Assembly (NCBI GenBank): GCA_023386585.1
Contig: JAEWJM010000002.1
Span: 1 to 64,000, forward strand
Source: Bacteroidota bacterium
GTDB taxonomy: Bacteria; Bacteroidota; Bacteroidia; Flavobacteriales; Flavobacteriaceae
Length of the DNA stretch: 64,000 bases
Direction: 5' to 3'
The stretch's first letter is position 1, and every line of letters begins with the position of its first letter. The translations under genes were made by a program, and so were the position numbers. The notes below the pieces were generated by a model that was given only the letters and a program-made list of their open reading frames with translations, was not told where the DNA came from and made no database searches. This document shows positions 36,030 to 45,110 of the stretch, one piece after another.

Positions 36030-37007
36030 ATGACAGGAGTGGTTTACAAATCGACCGGAAGCTGGTACAACGTCAAGAGCGAAGCGGGTGACTTTATCGA
36101 ATGCCGTATTAAGGGGAAATTCCGCATTAAAGGCATCAAAAGCACGAACCCGATCGCTGTCGGCGATATTGTCGATTTTGAAACCGAAGAAGGCGACGAC
36201 AAAGTTACCGGGACAATTCACCACATCCACGACCGCAAGAACTATATTGTCAGGAAATCGGTGAATTTGTCGCACCAGATGCACATCATCGCATCGAACA
36301 TAGACCAGGTTTTCCTGTTGGTCACCATCAATAATCCGCCTACAACAACGAGTTTCATCGACCGCTTTTTGGTCACTGCCGAGGCCTACGGAATCGAGGC
36401 GATCCTGGTTTTCAGCAAGACAGACACTTTCGACGAGGCTACAAAGGATGAGCAGCTTTATTTGCAATACATTTATTCCAACATTGGTTACAGATGCCTT
36501 CGCGTTTCGGCAACCGAGAATAAAGGCCTGGATGAACTTCGTGAAATCATGACAGGAACGGTTTCGATGTTCAGCGGCCATTCGGGAGTGGGCAAATCAA
36601 CACTGATCAACGCGCTCGAACCCGGCCTCAATCTCAAAACCAAAGCAATTTCGGAACAACACCAACAGGGACAGCATACGACGACTTTTGCCGAAATGTT
36701 TGATCTGTCGTTTGACGCGAAGATCATCGATACGCCGGGAATCCGCGGATTCGGTGTTGTTGATATGGAAAAAGAAGAAATCAGCGGCTACTTTCCCGAA
36801 TTTTTCAGGCTTCAGGACCAATGCAAATTCAACAACTGTCTTCACAAGGATGAACCTCAATGCGCCGTGAAAGATGCATTGGAACGCGACGAAATCGCAT
36901 GGTCGCGGTACCGGAGTTATTTGCAATTGCTTGAAGGCGACGACGAAAATTACAGGCAGGATCTTTATGCCGACGAACGCCGCGCGAGCGATGAAACCCG
37001 GAAATAA
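36030..37007 (+). CDS. rsgA: ribosome small subunit-dependent GTPase A
   Basis: 325 residues. Assembly factor checking late 30S maturation. It has the circularly permuted GTPase order: OB-fold (~1-75), G4 SKTD at 129-132, then the P-loop GHSGVGKST at 183-191, TTT switch I, and DTPG at 234-237. A C-terminal zinc site reads CKFNNCLHKDEPQC. G4 has Ser in place of the usual Asn. It overlaps dtd by one base (TAATG). Confidence 0.95.
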   Translation: MTGVVYKSTGSWYNVKSEAGDFIECRIKGKFRIKGIKSTNPIAVGDIVDFETEEGDDKVTGTIHHIHDRKNYIVRKSVNLSHQMHIIASNIDQVFLLVTINNPPTTTSFIDRFLVTAEAYGIEAILVFSKTDTFDEATKDEQLYLQYIYSNIGYRCLRVSATENKGLDELREIMTGTVSMFSGHSGVGKSTLINALEPGLNLKTKAISEQHQQGQHTTTFAEMFDLSFDAKIIDTPGIRGFGVVDMEKEEISGYFPEFFRLQDQCKFNNCLHKDEPQCAVKDALERDEIAWSRYRSYLQLLEGDDENYRQDLYADERRASDETRK

Positions 37008-37453
37008 TGCGGGTCGTAATTCAGCGGGTTTCAAATGCATCAGTAACCATAGAAGGTCAAAAAGTAGCCGCCATTGGATCAGGGTTACTCATTTTGCTCG
37101 GTGTTGAAACTGCTGACGAAAAGGCGGATGCCGAATGGCTTGCTGCGAAGATTCCACGGCTCAGGATTTTTAACGATTCCGACGGCATAATGAACTTGTC
37201 CGTGAAAGACATTGGCGGCTCACTGATAGTTGTCAGCCAGTTTACACTGCATGCGATGACAAAAAAAGGAAACCGGCCCTCGTACATCAAAGCGGCCCGC
37301 CCTGAAACAGCCGTTCCGCTCTATGAGCATTTCGTTAATTTGCTTCGTCTCGAGCTTGAGGTACAAACCGGCGAATTTGGCGCCGACATGAAAGTAGAAC
37401 TTCTTAACGACGGCCCTGTTACCATAATAATCGACAGCAAAAACCGGGAGTGA
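37007..37453 (+). CDS. dtd: D-aminoacyl-tRNA deacylase
   Basis: 148 residues, full length. It removes D-amino acids wrongly attached to tRNA. Both catalytic signatures are present: VVSQFTLHAMTKKGNRPSY and the NDGPVTI C-terminal motif that supplies the Gly-cisPro-like element in the partner subunit. Start MRVVIQRVSNASVTI is canonical. Translationally coupled to rsgA. Confidence 0.96.
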   Translation: MRVVIQRVSNASVTIEGQKVAAIGSGLLILLGVETADEKADAEWLAAKIPRLRIFNDSDGIMNLSVKDIGGSLIVVSQFTLHAMTKKGNRPSYIKAARPETAVPLYEHFVNLLRLELEVQTGEFGADMKVELLNDGPVTIIIDSKNRE

Positions 37454-37500
37454 TTGTTAATTATTTCTAAAAATAATATATTTTTGAAAAAACATCCTCA

Positions 37501-39390
37501 ATGAAACAGGTAGCCACATTACTGGTTGCGTTGTTTTCCTTTTGCGGTTTTTCGCAGAATAATAACTTCGCTGTTAATTTGATTCCCGATAACCTGAAGC
37601 AGAATGCCAACGCTGTGGTTCGGTTGGAGCGGATCAATGTCGATGTTTCTTCACAACGGTCGGTAACAATCAAGCGGTACCGAGTGGTTACGGTCCTAAA
37701 TGAATATGGACTGTCGGCAACATCGGCCGGCGAAGCAAGAAATGTCCGCTCGATAGGCGCAGTTATATACAATGCGGCGGGAGAAGAGATCAAGAAGTTG
37801 AGGCGCAAGGATTTTAGGGAATATTCGGCTTCCGAAGGCTACGAGATCACAGATGACCGTTACACTGTTTTAAACTACACGCCTACAACCTATCCGTTCA
37901 CAATCGCGTATGAAAGCGAGATCGGCGATTCCAATACCGCCTTTTTGCCACAATGGGATCCAAGCGGGCAAATGTTCGTTTCGGTCGAGAAAGCGATAAT
38001 AACCGTGACAGCCGCGCCGGAGCTCAAATTGAAATACAAGGAATGCAATTTTGCAGCGCTTCCCATCACTAAAGAAGAGCATGCCAACCGGATCAGCTTC
38101 TCGGCCAGCGGGATCGAAGCTTTCAAAGCAGAGCAGTTTTCGCCATCGATGGAGAAATTCATGCCCCGCGTTTTGTTCGGCCTTGATAAATTTTACCTTG
38201 AAGGAGTCGACGGCCACGCAGAAACCTGGGAGCAGTTCAGTTCATGGCTGTATTCAACAATGCTGGTTGGCAGCGATGTATTATCAACTGAAACGGTTGA
38301 AAAGATAAAAGGACTGGTTGGCGGTGAGAAAGACCCGATAAAAAAGGCAAAGATCATTTATCAGTACGTACAGGATAAATGCAGGTACGTCAGCATTCAA
38401 CTCGGAATTGGCGGCTGGAAGCCAATGCGCGCCAAAGATGTTGACCGATTGGGCTACGGCGATTGCAAGGCATTGACCAATTATACAAGGACACTTTTGG
38501 AAGCAGTTGGCGTCCCGTCGTATTATGCAGTGATTTATGGTGGAACCGAAAGGCAGGACCTGCAATCCGATTTTGTGTCAATGCAGGGAAATCATATCAT
38601 TCTTGCGATTCCAAACGGCGAAAAGTTAGTGTGGCTGGAATGCACGAGCCAAACAATACCATTTGCTTTCCTGGGGAATTTTACCGACGACCGGCTGGCG
38701 TTGCTGGTAAAGCCATCGGGCGGCGGACTTGTGCGGACAACCAGTTACAGTGAAATCGAAAACCTGCAGTTTACCAAAGGAAATTATTCGGTCACTCCTG
38801 AGGGTGCTATTGTCGGAACGATCGAACGACAATCATACGGATTGCAATACAACGATCGGTACAGCTTGACGCAAACTCCTGCAGAAGATCTCAACGATTA
38901 TTATAAGAAATCGCTGCACATCAACAACCTTAAGATCAAGAAAACATCGTTGGTAAACGATAAGGAAAAGCCGGAACTGAAGGAAAATATCTTGATCGAG
39001 GCCGCTGCTTACGCGGTCGAAGGCGGCGGCCGATTGATTTTTCCGATCAATGCCTACAACCAAAATGTATCGGTGCCGGTGCGTTACCGGACGCGGAATA
39101 ATCCTTTCGAGATTTCGGTAGGCTTTACCGATAGAGATGAGGTCACAATCAATCTCCCGGAAGGATTTAATGTGGAAGCAATGCCGGAGAAGCAGCATTT
39201 TTCGGACAAATTCGGCGAATATTCTTCCGAATGCATTGTCCTGAGCGACCACCAGCTTTTGTACAAGCGCACTTTAGCTTATAAAGAAGGCGCGTACGAC
39301 AAAGCAGATTATGAAAACTTCAGGAAATTTACCGAACAGATAGCCAAAGCCGATAATTCTAAACTTGTTCTTTTAAAAAGTAAATTATGA
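37501..39390 (+). CDS. DUF3857 domain transglutaminase-like protein (intact active site)
   Basis: 629 residues with a signal peptide ending GFSQ. The N-terminal ~230 residues are DUF3857 (beta-rich, YRVVTVLNEYGLS). The middle is a transglutaminase-like Cys protease fold with the active Cys at 322 in GYGDCKALTNYTRTLL, a His in NHIILAIP and an acid in WLECTSQ. The C-terminal ~200 residues are beta-rich. The function is unknown; such proteins are periplasmic in Bacteroidetes. Its stop overlaps the start of a paralogue (ATGA). Confidence 0.88.
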   Translation: MKQVATLLVALFSFCGFSQNNNFAVNLIPDNLKQNANAVVRLERINVDVSSQRSVTIKRYRVVTVLNEYGLSATSAGEARNVRSIGAVIYNAAGEEIKKLRRKDFREYSASEGYEITDDRYTVLNYTPTTYPFTIAYESEIGDSNTAFLPQWDPSGQMFVSVEKAIITVTAAPELKLKYKECNFAALPITKEEHANRISFSASGIEAFKAEQFSPSMEKFMPRVLFGLDKFYLEGVDGHAETWEQFSSWLYSTMLVGSDVLSTETVEKIKGLVGGEKDPIKKAKIIYQYVQDKCRYVSIQLGIGGWKPMRAKDVDRLGYGDCKALTNYTRTLLEAVGVPSYYAVIYGGTERQDLQSDFVSMQGNHIILAIPNGEKLVWLECTSQTIPFAFLGNFTDDRLALLVKPSGGGLVRTTSYSEIENLQFTKGNYSVTPEGAIVGTIERQSYGLQYNDRYSLTQTPAEDLNDYYKKSLHINNLKIKKTSLVNDKEKPELKENILIEAAAYAVEGGGRLIFPINAYNQNVSVPVRYRTRNNPFEISVGFTDRDEVTINLPEGFNVEAMPEKQHFSDKFGEYSSECIVLSDHQLLYKRTLAYKEGAYDKADYENFRKFTEQIAKADNSKLVLLKSKL

Positions 39391-41318
39391 AAAAGCTCAC
39401 GATTGTTTTTATATTGATCGCCTGTTCGCTGCAGGCACAAACCCGAAAACTGGGAAAAGTTACCGTCGAAGAGCTTCAGCAAAAGGTTCATCCGCGCGAT
39501 TCATCCGCTGCTGCTGCCGTACTTTTTAAAAAAGGCGAAGTGCTTATCAGGGGTGACAATGATGGAAACTGGATCGCCGTTACGGAAGTTCAGGTTAAGA
39601 TTAAAATCTATAAAAAGGAAGGCTACAGTTATGCCGACTTTGAAGAAGAATATTATTCGGGCTATCACCCGGACAACCTGATCTTCTACGACGAAGCAAC
39701 TTACAATCTTGTAAATGGTAAGGTCGAAAAGACCAAAGTCAAAAATGAAAGTGAATTCAAGGAACAGAAAAGCAAATACTACAAATCCAAAAAGATCTCG
39801 TTTTCGAATGTAAAGGAAGGCTCTATCATCGAGTACAGATATGTAAAAACAACCTACAATATTGCAGAGCTGGAGGAGTTTTTCTTTCAGCAGGAAATTC
39901 CGGTCGATTATGTCGAATACCGTGTTGAAGCGCCGGATAATTTCGAGTACAACCGCACGATGGCGGGTTATCTCACGCCTCGTTTGCAGGATATGACCGT
40001 AAATGACAACAGCGGTTCTTACACCGCAAAGCGCGCCATATTTGAAATGAGCGATGTTCCAGCCATGAAGGATGAACATTACGTCGACAACATCAACAAT
40101 TACCGTTCGCGGGTCAGGTATGAACTGGCAACCTACCGATCAAGCAAGGGAATCGAGAATTACGCGACTTCCTGGGAAGTTGTAGTCAATAGGATTTATG
40201 ACAACGACGATTTTGGGCGCCAGCTCGAGAAAACCGGATATTTTGAGGATGATATCAAGGCGATCACGGGCGGACTAACTAACCGTGAAGCGACAATCAG
40301 CGCGATTTTCAACTACGTGCAGTCCAGGATGAATTGGAACGAATATGTTGGCTACTCGTGCAACGACGGAGTCAAGGATGCGTATAAGAACAAGGTCGGC
40401 AACTCGGCCGAAATAAACCTGATGCTGGTTGCGATGCTGCGTTATGCCGGAATTGACGCAAACCCGGTATTGGTGAGCACGCGAAAGAACGGAATCACGA
40501 GTTATCCGTCGCGCACTGCTTTTAACTACGTGGTTGCCGCAGTGGAAGTGCCAAACGATGTCATTCTGTTGGACGCAACGAGCAAACACACGCAGCCCGG
40601 CATTCTTCCGGTACGGGCGATCAATTGGACCGGCCGAATAATCAGGAAAAACGGCAGCTCGGCCGAAGTTGTGCTTTCTCCGTCGAAACTTTCCAAAGAA
40701 GCGATCAGCATGATGGCATCGATTGATGGCGATGGCAAGATCTCGGGTAAAGTGCGCGACCAGTACGCCGATTACAATGCGTATTTCTTCAGGGAAAATT
40801 ATCTTGGCGTTGCACAGGAAAGCTATCTGGAAAAGCTGGAGAAAAAGTACGGCGGAATGGAAATCAGCGACTACAAAATCGATAACGATCTCGACCATTC
40901 GAAGCCGGTGACCGAAACCTATTCTTTTTCACACGGCAACATTGTTGAAAAAATTGGCGATAAAATGTACTTTTCTCCGATGCTGTTTTTCTCCGACACC
41001 GAAAATCCATTTCTGCAGGAAAAAAGGGACTATCCGGTCGATTTTGTATTTCCGAGAGAGGATAAATATTCGATAACTTTGACCTTGCCTGATGGCTATG
41101 TTGTCGAATCAGTTCCCGAAGCAACATTGCTCAACATGGAATCCGGATTAGGAACTTTTAAATTCAACATATCCGCCAACGGAAAGCAACTGCAAATGTC
41201 GGTGACACAAGATATCAATTATGGCCTGATAAGCGCGACGTATTACGAAACACTGAAGACTTTTTACAAACATAAAATTATTAAGCAGAGCGAGAAGATC
41301 GTCCTGCGAAAAGTGTGA
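39387..41318 (+). CDS. DUF3857 / transglutaminase-like protein lacking the catalytic Cys and His
   Basis: 643 residues, signal peptide ending SLQAQ. Same architecture as the preceding gene, but where that one has GDCKALTN, this has GNSAEINL (S340 in place of Cys), and the NHIILAIP His is replaced in AFNYVVAAVEV. LLDATSK keeps the acidic residue. It therefore looks like a non-catalytic partner of the first. The pair overlaps by 4 bp, which supports joint production. It overlaps the next gene at TGATG. Confidence 0.87.
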   Translation: MKKLTIVFILIACSLQAQTRKLGKVTVEELQQKVHPRDSSAAAAVLFKKGEVLIRGDNDGNWIAVTEVQVKIKIYKKEGYSYADFEEEYYSGYHPDNLIFYDEATYNLVNGKVEKTKVKNESEFKEQKSKYYKSKKISFSNVKEGSIIEYRYVKTTYNIAELEEFFFQQEIPVDYVEYRVEAPDNFEYNRTMAGYLTPRLQDMTVNDNSGSYTAKRAIFEMSDVPAMKDEHYVDNINNYRSRVRYELATYRSSKGIENYATSWEVVVNRIYDNDDFGRQLEKTGYFEDDIKAITGGLTNREATISAIFNYVQSRMNWNEYVGYSCNDGVKDAYKNKVGNSAEINLMLVAMLRYAGIDANPVLVSTRKNGITSYPSRTAFNYVVAAVEVPNDVILLDATSKHTQPGILPVRAINWTGRIIRKNGSSAEVVLSPSKLSKEAISMMASIDGDGKISGKVRDQYADYNAYFFRENYLGVAQESYLEKLEKKYGGMEISDYKIDNDLDHSKPVTETYSFSHGNIVEKIGDKMYFSPMLFFSDTENPFLQEKRDYPVDFVFPREDKYSITLTLPDGYVVESVPEATLLNMESGLGTFKFNISANGKQLQMSVTQDINYGLISATYYETLKTFYKHKIIKQSEKIVLRKV

Positions 41319-41644
41319 TGAACATAAAAAACGCCCAACTCGCCGTCGACAACTGGATCAAGAACCATGGTGTTCGTTACTTCAATGAATTAACCAACAT
41401 GGCGCAGCTTACCGAAGAAGTCGGCGAGGTGGCGCGGATCATCGCACGACGCTACGGCGAGCAATCGGAGAAGGAAAGCGATAAGGATAAAGATCTGGGC
41501 GAAGAGCTGGCCGATGTTGTTTTTGTCGTTTTGTGCCTGGCAAATCAAACCGGAATCGATCTGCAGTCGGCTTTTGACAAAAAAATGGAGTTGAAATCCC
41601 GGCGCGACCATGACCGCCATCACGGCAATGAAAAGCTTAAATAA
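41318..41644 (+). CDS. MazG-like nucleotide pyrophosphohydrolase
   Basis: 108 residues from the ATG at 41318 (a GTG one codon earlier is possible). An all-alpha NTP-PPase with the metal-binding pattern EEVGE...EELADVV: LTEEVGEVARIIARR near residue 30 and GEELADVVFVVLC near 66. It probably cleaves non-canonical or excess NTPs to the monophosphates. The length suits a single-domain dimeric MazG-like or dCTPase-like enzyme. Embedded between the DUF3857 pair and aroA with minimal spacing. Confidence 0.88.
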   Translation: MNIKNAQLAVDNWIKNHGVRYFNELTNMAQLTEEVGEVARIIARRYGEQSEKESDKDKDLGEELADVVFVVLCLANQTGIDLQSAFDKKMELKSRRDHDRHHGNEKLK

Positions 41645-41647
41645 TTA

Positions 41648-42871
41648 ATGTCGGATGTAGTTTTCCTCCAAAAGCCGGCGCTCCTGAACAACGTAACGCT
41701 GCAACTTCCGGGATCAAAGTCGGAAACCAACCGGCTGCTTTTGCTCCGGGCAATTTACCCTCAGATCGAGATCCTGAATGCTTCCGAATCGGACGATTCA
41801 ATTGCAATGCGGCGCGCCTTATCTTCAACCGACAATATAATCGATATTGGGCATGCCGGAACTGCAATGCGGTTTCTCACGGCCTATTTTGCTGCGGCTG
41901 AAGGTCGGTCGGTAACCTTAACTGGGTCGCCAAGGATGTGCCAGCGGCCAATACAACCGTTGGTCGATGCGCTTCGGAAACTGGGCGCGAACATCGAATA
42001 TGCAGAAGCTACCGGATTTCCGCCATTGCGCATTGTCGGGCAACAAGTCAAGGGCGAAAAAATTACAGTCGATTCGTCGATGAGCAGCCAGTTCGTATCA
42101 GCACTCATCCTGATCGCGCCGCTACTCAAAAACGGCTTGGAACTGGAACTGACCACTGTTACTTCCGCTCCGTATATCAGAATGTCGCTTTTGCACCTTG
42201 AAGAAATCGGAATCGCTTCGGAATTTTCGAATCACAAAATAAAAATCCTTCCCGCGCCAAAAACAATTGGACCCAAAACTATTGTAGTCGAATCGGATTG
42301 GTCGGCAGCCTCGTATTATTACTCGATTGTCGCACTTTCGCCGCCGGGTTTCACGCTTTCGCTGCGTTCGTTTAAAAGCAGCAGCCGTCAGGGCGATGCC
42401 GCGGTCGCGTCGCTTTACCGGAATTTCGGAGTTGAAACTACTTTTGAAAAGGACACGATTCTTTTAACCCGTCAAACTTTCGAACCGACCGATGTAAATT
42501 TTAATCTTTCGGATACACCCGATCTCGCCCAAACAGTGGCGGCAACCTGCCTCGGCCTTGGTGTTGGATGCATTCTCACCGGATTGCATACCTTGCGGAT
42601 CAAGGAAACCGACCGAATTGCAGCGCTTCAGTCAGAAATGCAAAAACTTGGGGCTGCGGTAAAAATCGGGACCGACTTCCTTCAGATTCCTGCAAATTCA
42701 AACCTGCGCGAGAATATTTCCATAAAAACGTATGACGATCACCGGATGGCGATGGCCTTTGCCCCGTTGGCGGTTCGAGTTCCAATCAAAATCGGGAATC
42801 CACAAGTTGTTTCGAAGTCGTATCCCACATTTTGGGACGACATGAAGCTCCTCGGCTTTCACATTTCATAA
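41648..42871 (+). CDS. aroA: 3-phosphoshikimate 1-carboxyvinyltransferase (EPSP synthase)
   Basis: 407 residues. It transfers enolpyruvate from PEP to shikimate-3-phosphate. PGSKSETNRLLLL carries the substrate-binding Lys-Ser; the catalytic Asp is in SDTPDLAQT; the RIKETDRIAALQ and YDDHRMAMAFAPLA motifs are intact. The PEP/glyphosate-site loop reads GHAGTAMRF where E. coli has GNAGTAMRP, an apparently lineage-type change. Start 3 bp after the MazG gene. Together with the DAHP synthase/mutase gene at 34920 it brackets an apparent aromatic-biosynthesis gene run. Confidence 0.93.
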   Translation: MSDVVFLQKPALLNNVTLQLPGSKSETNRLLLLRAIYPQIEILNASESDDSIAMRRALSSTDNIIDIGHAGTAMRFLTAYFAAAEGRSVTLTGSPRMCQRPIQPLVDALRKLGANIEYAEATGFPPLRIVGQQVKGEKITVDSSMSSQFVSALILIAPLLKNGLELELTTVTSAPYIRMSLLHLEEIGIASEFSNHKIKILPAPKTIGPKTIVVESDWSAASYYYSIVALSPPGFTLSLRSFKSSSRQGDAAVASLYRNFGVETTFEKDTILLTRQTFEPTDVNFNLSDTPDLAQTVAATCLGLGVGCILTGLHTLRIKETDRIAALQSEMQKLGAAVKIGTDFLQIPANSNLRENISIKTYDDHRMAMAFAPLAVRVPIKIGNPQVVSKSYPTFWDDMKLLGFHIS

Positions 42872-42920
42872 CAGTTCAGCTGCTATTTTGACTGCGAACC
42901 GAAATTAAGCCGCAAAACAC

Positions 42921-42952
42921 TTGACATCGCCTTGCTCACGATAGTATATTTG
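42921..42952 (+). promoter_or_regulatory. queA promoter
   Basis: TTGAC (from 42921) and TATATTTG (42945-42952) with a 21-bp spacer, 18 bp before the ATG. Confidence 0.65.
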
Positions 42953-42970
42953 CACCCTTAAAGAAAATCC

Positions 42971-44020
42971 ATGAAATTATCACACTTCAATTTCAACCTT
43001 CCCAAAGAACTGCTTGCTGAATTTCCGTCAGAAAACAGGGACGAATCAAGGTTGATGGTCATTCACCGGAAAACCAAAACCATCGAGCACAGGATGTTTC
43101 GCGACATCATCGACTATTTCGACGACGGCGACGTTCTGATCCTCAATAACACCAAGGTTTTCCCGGCGCGCCTTTACGGTAACAAGGAAAAAACCGGTGC
43201 GCGGATTGAAGTTTTTTTATTGCGTGAACTCAACGCAGAACAGCGCCTTTGGGACGTTCTCGTTGACCCGGCAAGGAAAATCAGGATTGGTAACAAATTG
43301 TATTTCGGCGACGACGATTCGCTCGTGGCTGAAGTTATCGACAATACAACTTCACGTGGCAGGACGCTTCGTTTTCTATACGATGGCTCTTATGAAGAAT
43401 TCCGCAACAAGCTGACAGAGCTGGGCGAAACGCCGATCCCGAAGTACATCAACCGAGAAGTAACGCCAGAAGATGCTGAGCGCTATCAGACGATTTATGC
43501 CAAGGAAGAAGGCGCCGTAGCAGCACCAACAGCCGGTTTGCACTTTTCAAAACACCTGCTCAAGAGACTTGAAATTAAGGGAGTAAAATTTGCCGAAGTA
43601 ACGCTGCATGTCGGACTGGGAACTTTCAACCCGGTTGAGGTCGAAGATCTTTCAAAGCACAAAATGGATTCGGAAGAGTTGCGGATCACTCAGGAAGCGT
43701 GCGACATTGTGAATCAGGGAAAAGCGAACCGCAAAAAAATATGCGCCGTCGGAACAACGTCAATGCGCGCAATTGAAAGCTCGGTTTCGTCGCAAAAAAC
43801 GCTCAATCCATTCGAAGGTTGGACCAACAAGTTCATATTTCCGCCGCATGAATTCAGTATCGCCGATTGCATGATCACGAATTTCCATACGCCAAAATCT
43901 ACTCTACTGATGATGGTTTCGGCATTCGTTGGCCACGATCTGATGAAGAAAGCATACGAAGAAGCAATTAAAGAAAAATACAATTTTTACTCCTACGGTG
44001 ACGCGATGCTGATCCTGTAA
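42971..44020 (+). CDS. queA: tRNA preQ1(34) S-adenosylmethionine ribosyltransferase-isomerase
   Basis: 349 residues, full length. It adds the epoxycyclopentane ring from SAM to preQ1 in tRNA during queuosine synthesis. [19 protein letters not shown] start, [43 protein letters not shown], and [16 protein letters not shown] are typical QueA motifs. It is a single gene with its own promoter and terminator. Another queuosine-pathway gene, queE, is at 59135. Confidence 0.96.
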   Translation: MKLSHFNFNLPKELLAEFPSENRDESRLMVIHRKTKTIEHRMFRDIIDYFDDGDVLILNNTKVFPARLYGNKEKTGARIEVFLLRELNAEQRLWDVLVDPARKIRIGNKLYFGDDDSLVAEVIDNTTSRGRTLRFLYDGSYEEFRNKLTELGETPIPKYINREVTPEDAERYQTIYAKEEGAVAAPTAGLHFSKHLLKRLEIKGVKFAEVTLHVGLGTFNPVEVEDLSKHKMDSEELRITQEACDIVNQGKANRKKICAVGTTSMRAIESSVSSQKTLNPFEGWTNKFIFPPHEFSIADCMITNFHTPKSTLLMMVSAFVGHDLMKKAYEEAIKEKYNFYSYGDAMLIL

Positions 44021-44035
44021 ATAAGATCAATTGAA

Positions 44036-44065
44036 GAAAGTCCGGCATTGTCCGGATTTTTTTTT
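44036..44065 (+). terminator. terminator after queA
   Basis: TCCGG / CCGGA stem with six-base loop and a run of ten T. Confidence 0.8.
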
Positions 44066-44087
44066 GGCGTTGCCTTACCCTCGCTTC

Positions 44088-44220
44088 GCATTAGCCGGCA
44101 CTTAAGTAAAACGGTACACCACGACCGATTTTCTACGGTCAGTCCGGCCCGCGCTTTACGCTGCAAGTCCGCGCTGCGCAAGGCTCCGCTGTGGGCTTTG
44201 CGCTTCAATCGCTAACGCAC
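44088..44220. repeat. GC-rich structured intergenic element of unknown kind
   Basis: Contains GACCG/CGGTC (44123-44140) and several GCGC-rich words (GCGCTTTACGCTGC, GCGCTGCGCAAGGC, GGGCTTTGCGC). It lies between convergent queA and SIMPL genes, differs from the A-E element, and has no coding frame I trust. It may be a dispersed repeat or a structured RNA; only one copy is visible. Confidence 0.45.
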
Positions 44221-44283
44221 TAATCGGAGCAGTATTACAACTTAGCCGCCTCCGTCCAACCACCAACTACCACCAACCAACTG

Positions 44284-45015
44284 CTAATCCACCTGGTAAA
44301 CCAGCCGTACCGTAATGTTTGCCGTCTTGTTTTTGGACATCGTATTGAACGATCCGCCGTATGAAAAATCCTCAGAAGAGTTTTGGCCGGTGATCTGGAA
44401 CACGCCCATATCCGATTTTTTCAGGTGTCCGAGTTCGGCGCCCGCATTTTCAGCAATGCTCTGTGCCCGTGTCTTGGCATCGTTCGTAGCCTCGGCGATC
44501 ATTTTAATTTTCAGTTCAGCAAGTTTCGTGTAATAATATTCAGGAGGATTCGAATAAAATTCAACCCCGGAATTGATCAGCTCGCTCGATTTCCGGGAAA
44601 TGTCTTCAATCTTGTTGACTTCCTTCGATTGGATCGTCACGGTTTGCGTCAGCGTAAACCCGGTAAAGATTTGCTGCCGCATGCTTCCGTTCTCATTGTA
44701 AATATTGTCGTAATCCTTATTGAAATTCACCGCCGAAAAAACAATGTCGCTTTGCGCAAGCCCTTGTGAAATGAGATAGCTGGTGATTTTTTCGCGGTCG
44801 GCATCCAGTGCGGAATAGGCGTCTTTCAGCGTCATGCTTTTTTTCGAAAACGAACCGCTCCATACGATCAGGTCCGAGGTAAAATCTTTTTTGCCAAGCC
44901 CGGTAACGCTGATAGTATTTTCATTATCATGCCTGTTCCTGAATGCGCTGGAAAACAAAAATGCCGAAATTATCACTGCGATGGCAATGATGATGGCGCT
45001 GATGCTGTTTTTCAT
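44284..45015 (-). CDS. SIMPL (DUF541) domain protein
   Basis: 243 residues from the ATG at 45015. An N-terminal hydrophobic helix (ISAIIIAIAVIISAFLF) serves as signal peptide or anchor. The rest is a SIMPL domain: ISVTGLGKKDFTSDLIVWSG, the YLISQGLAQSDI helix, GFTLTQTVTI, and the KIKMIAEATNDAKTRAQSIAENAG helix. Members form large periplasmic or membrane-attached oligomers with unclear function. The frame extends 18 residues upstream, but that part is atypical. Confidence 0.9.
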   Translation of the reverse strand: MKNSISAIIIAIAVIISAFLFSSAFRNRHDNENTISVTGLGKKDFTSDLIVWSGSFSKKSMTLKDAYSALDADREKITSYLISQGLAQSDIVFSAVNFNKDYDNIYNENGSMRQQIFTGFTLTQTVTIQSKEVNKIEDISRKSSELINSGVEFYSNPPEYYYTKLAELKIKMIAEATNDAKTRAQSIAENAGAELGHLKKSDMGVFQITGQNSSEDFSYGGSFNTMSKNKTANITVRLVYQVD

Positions 45016-45110
45016 CTTCGTTTTTTGGTTAAATATAACAAGATTCGCGATACGCGCAACGGCTGTCATTGGTCATTTTTGCGTACTTTTACCGTCACTA
45101 AATTTTAGCG

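Noticed and set aside
40275..40898. Long antisense frame opposite the second DUF3857 gene
   Set aside because: Composition and codon pattern mirror the real gene on the plus strand; no family motif. Similar antisense frames at 46761-47417, 48105-48476 and 14398-15136 were rejected for the same reason.
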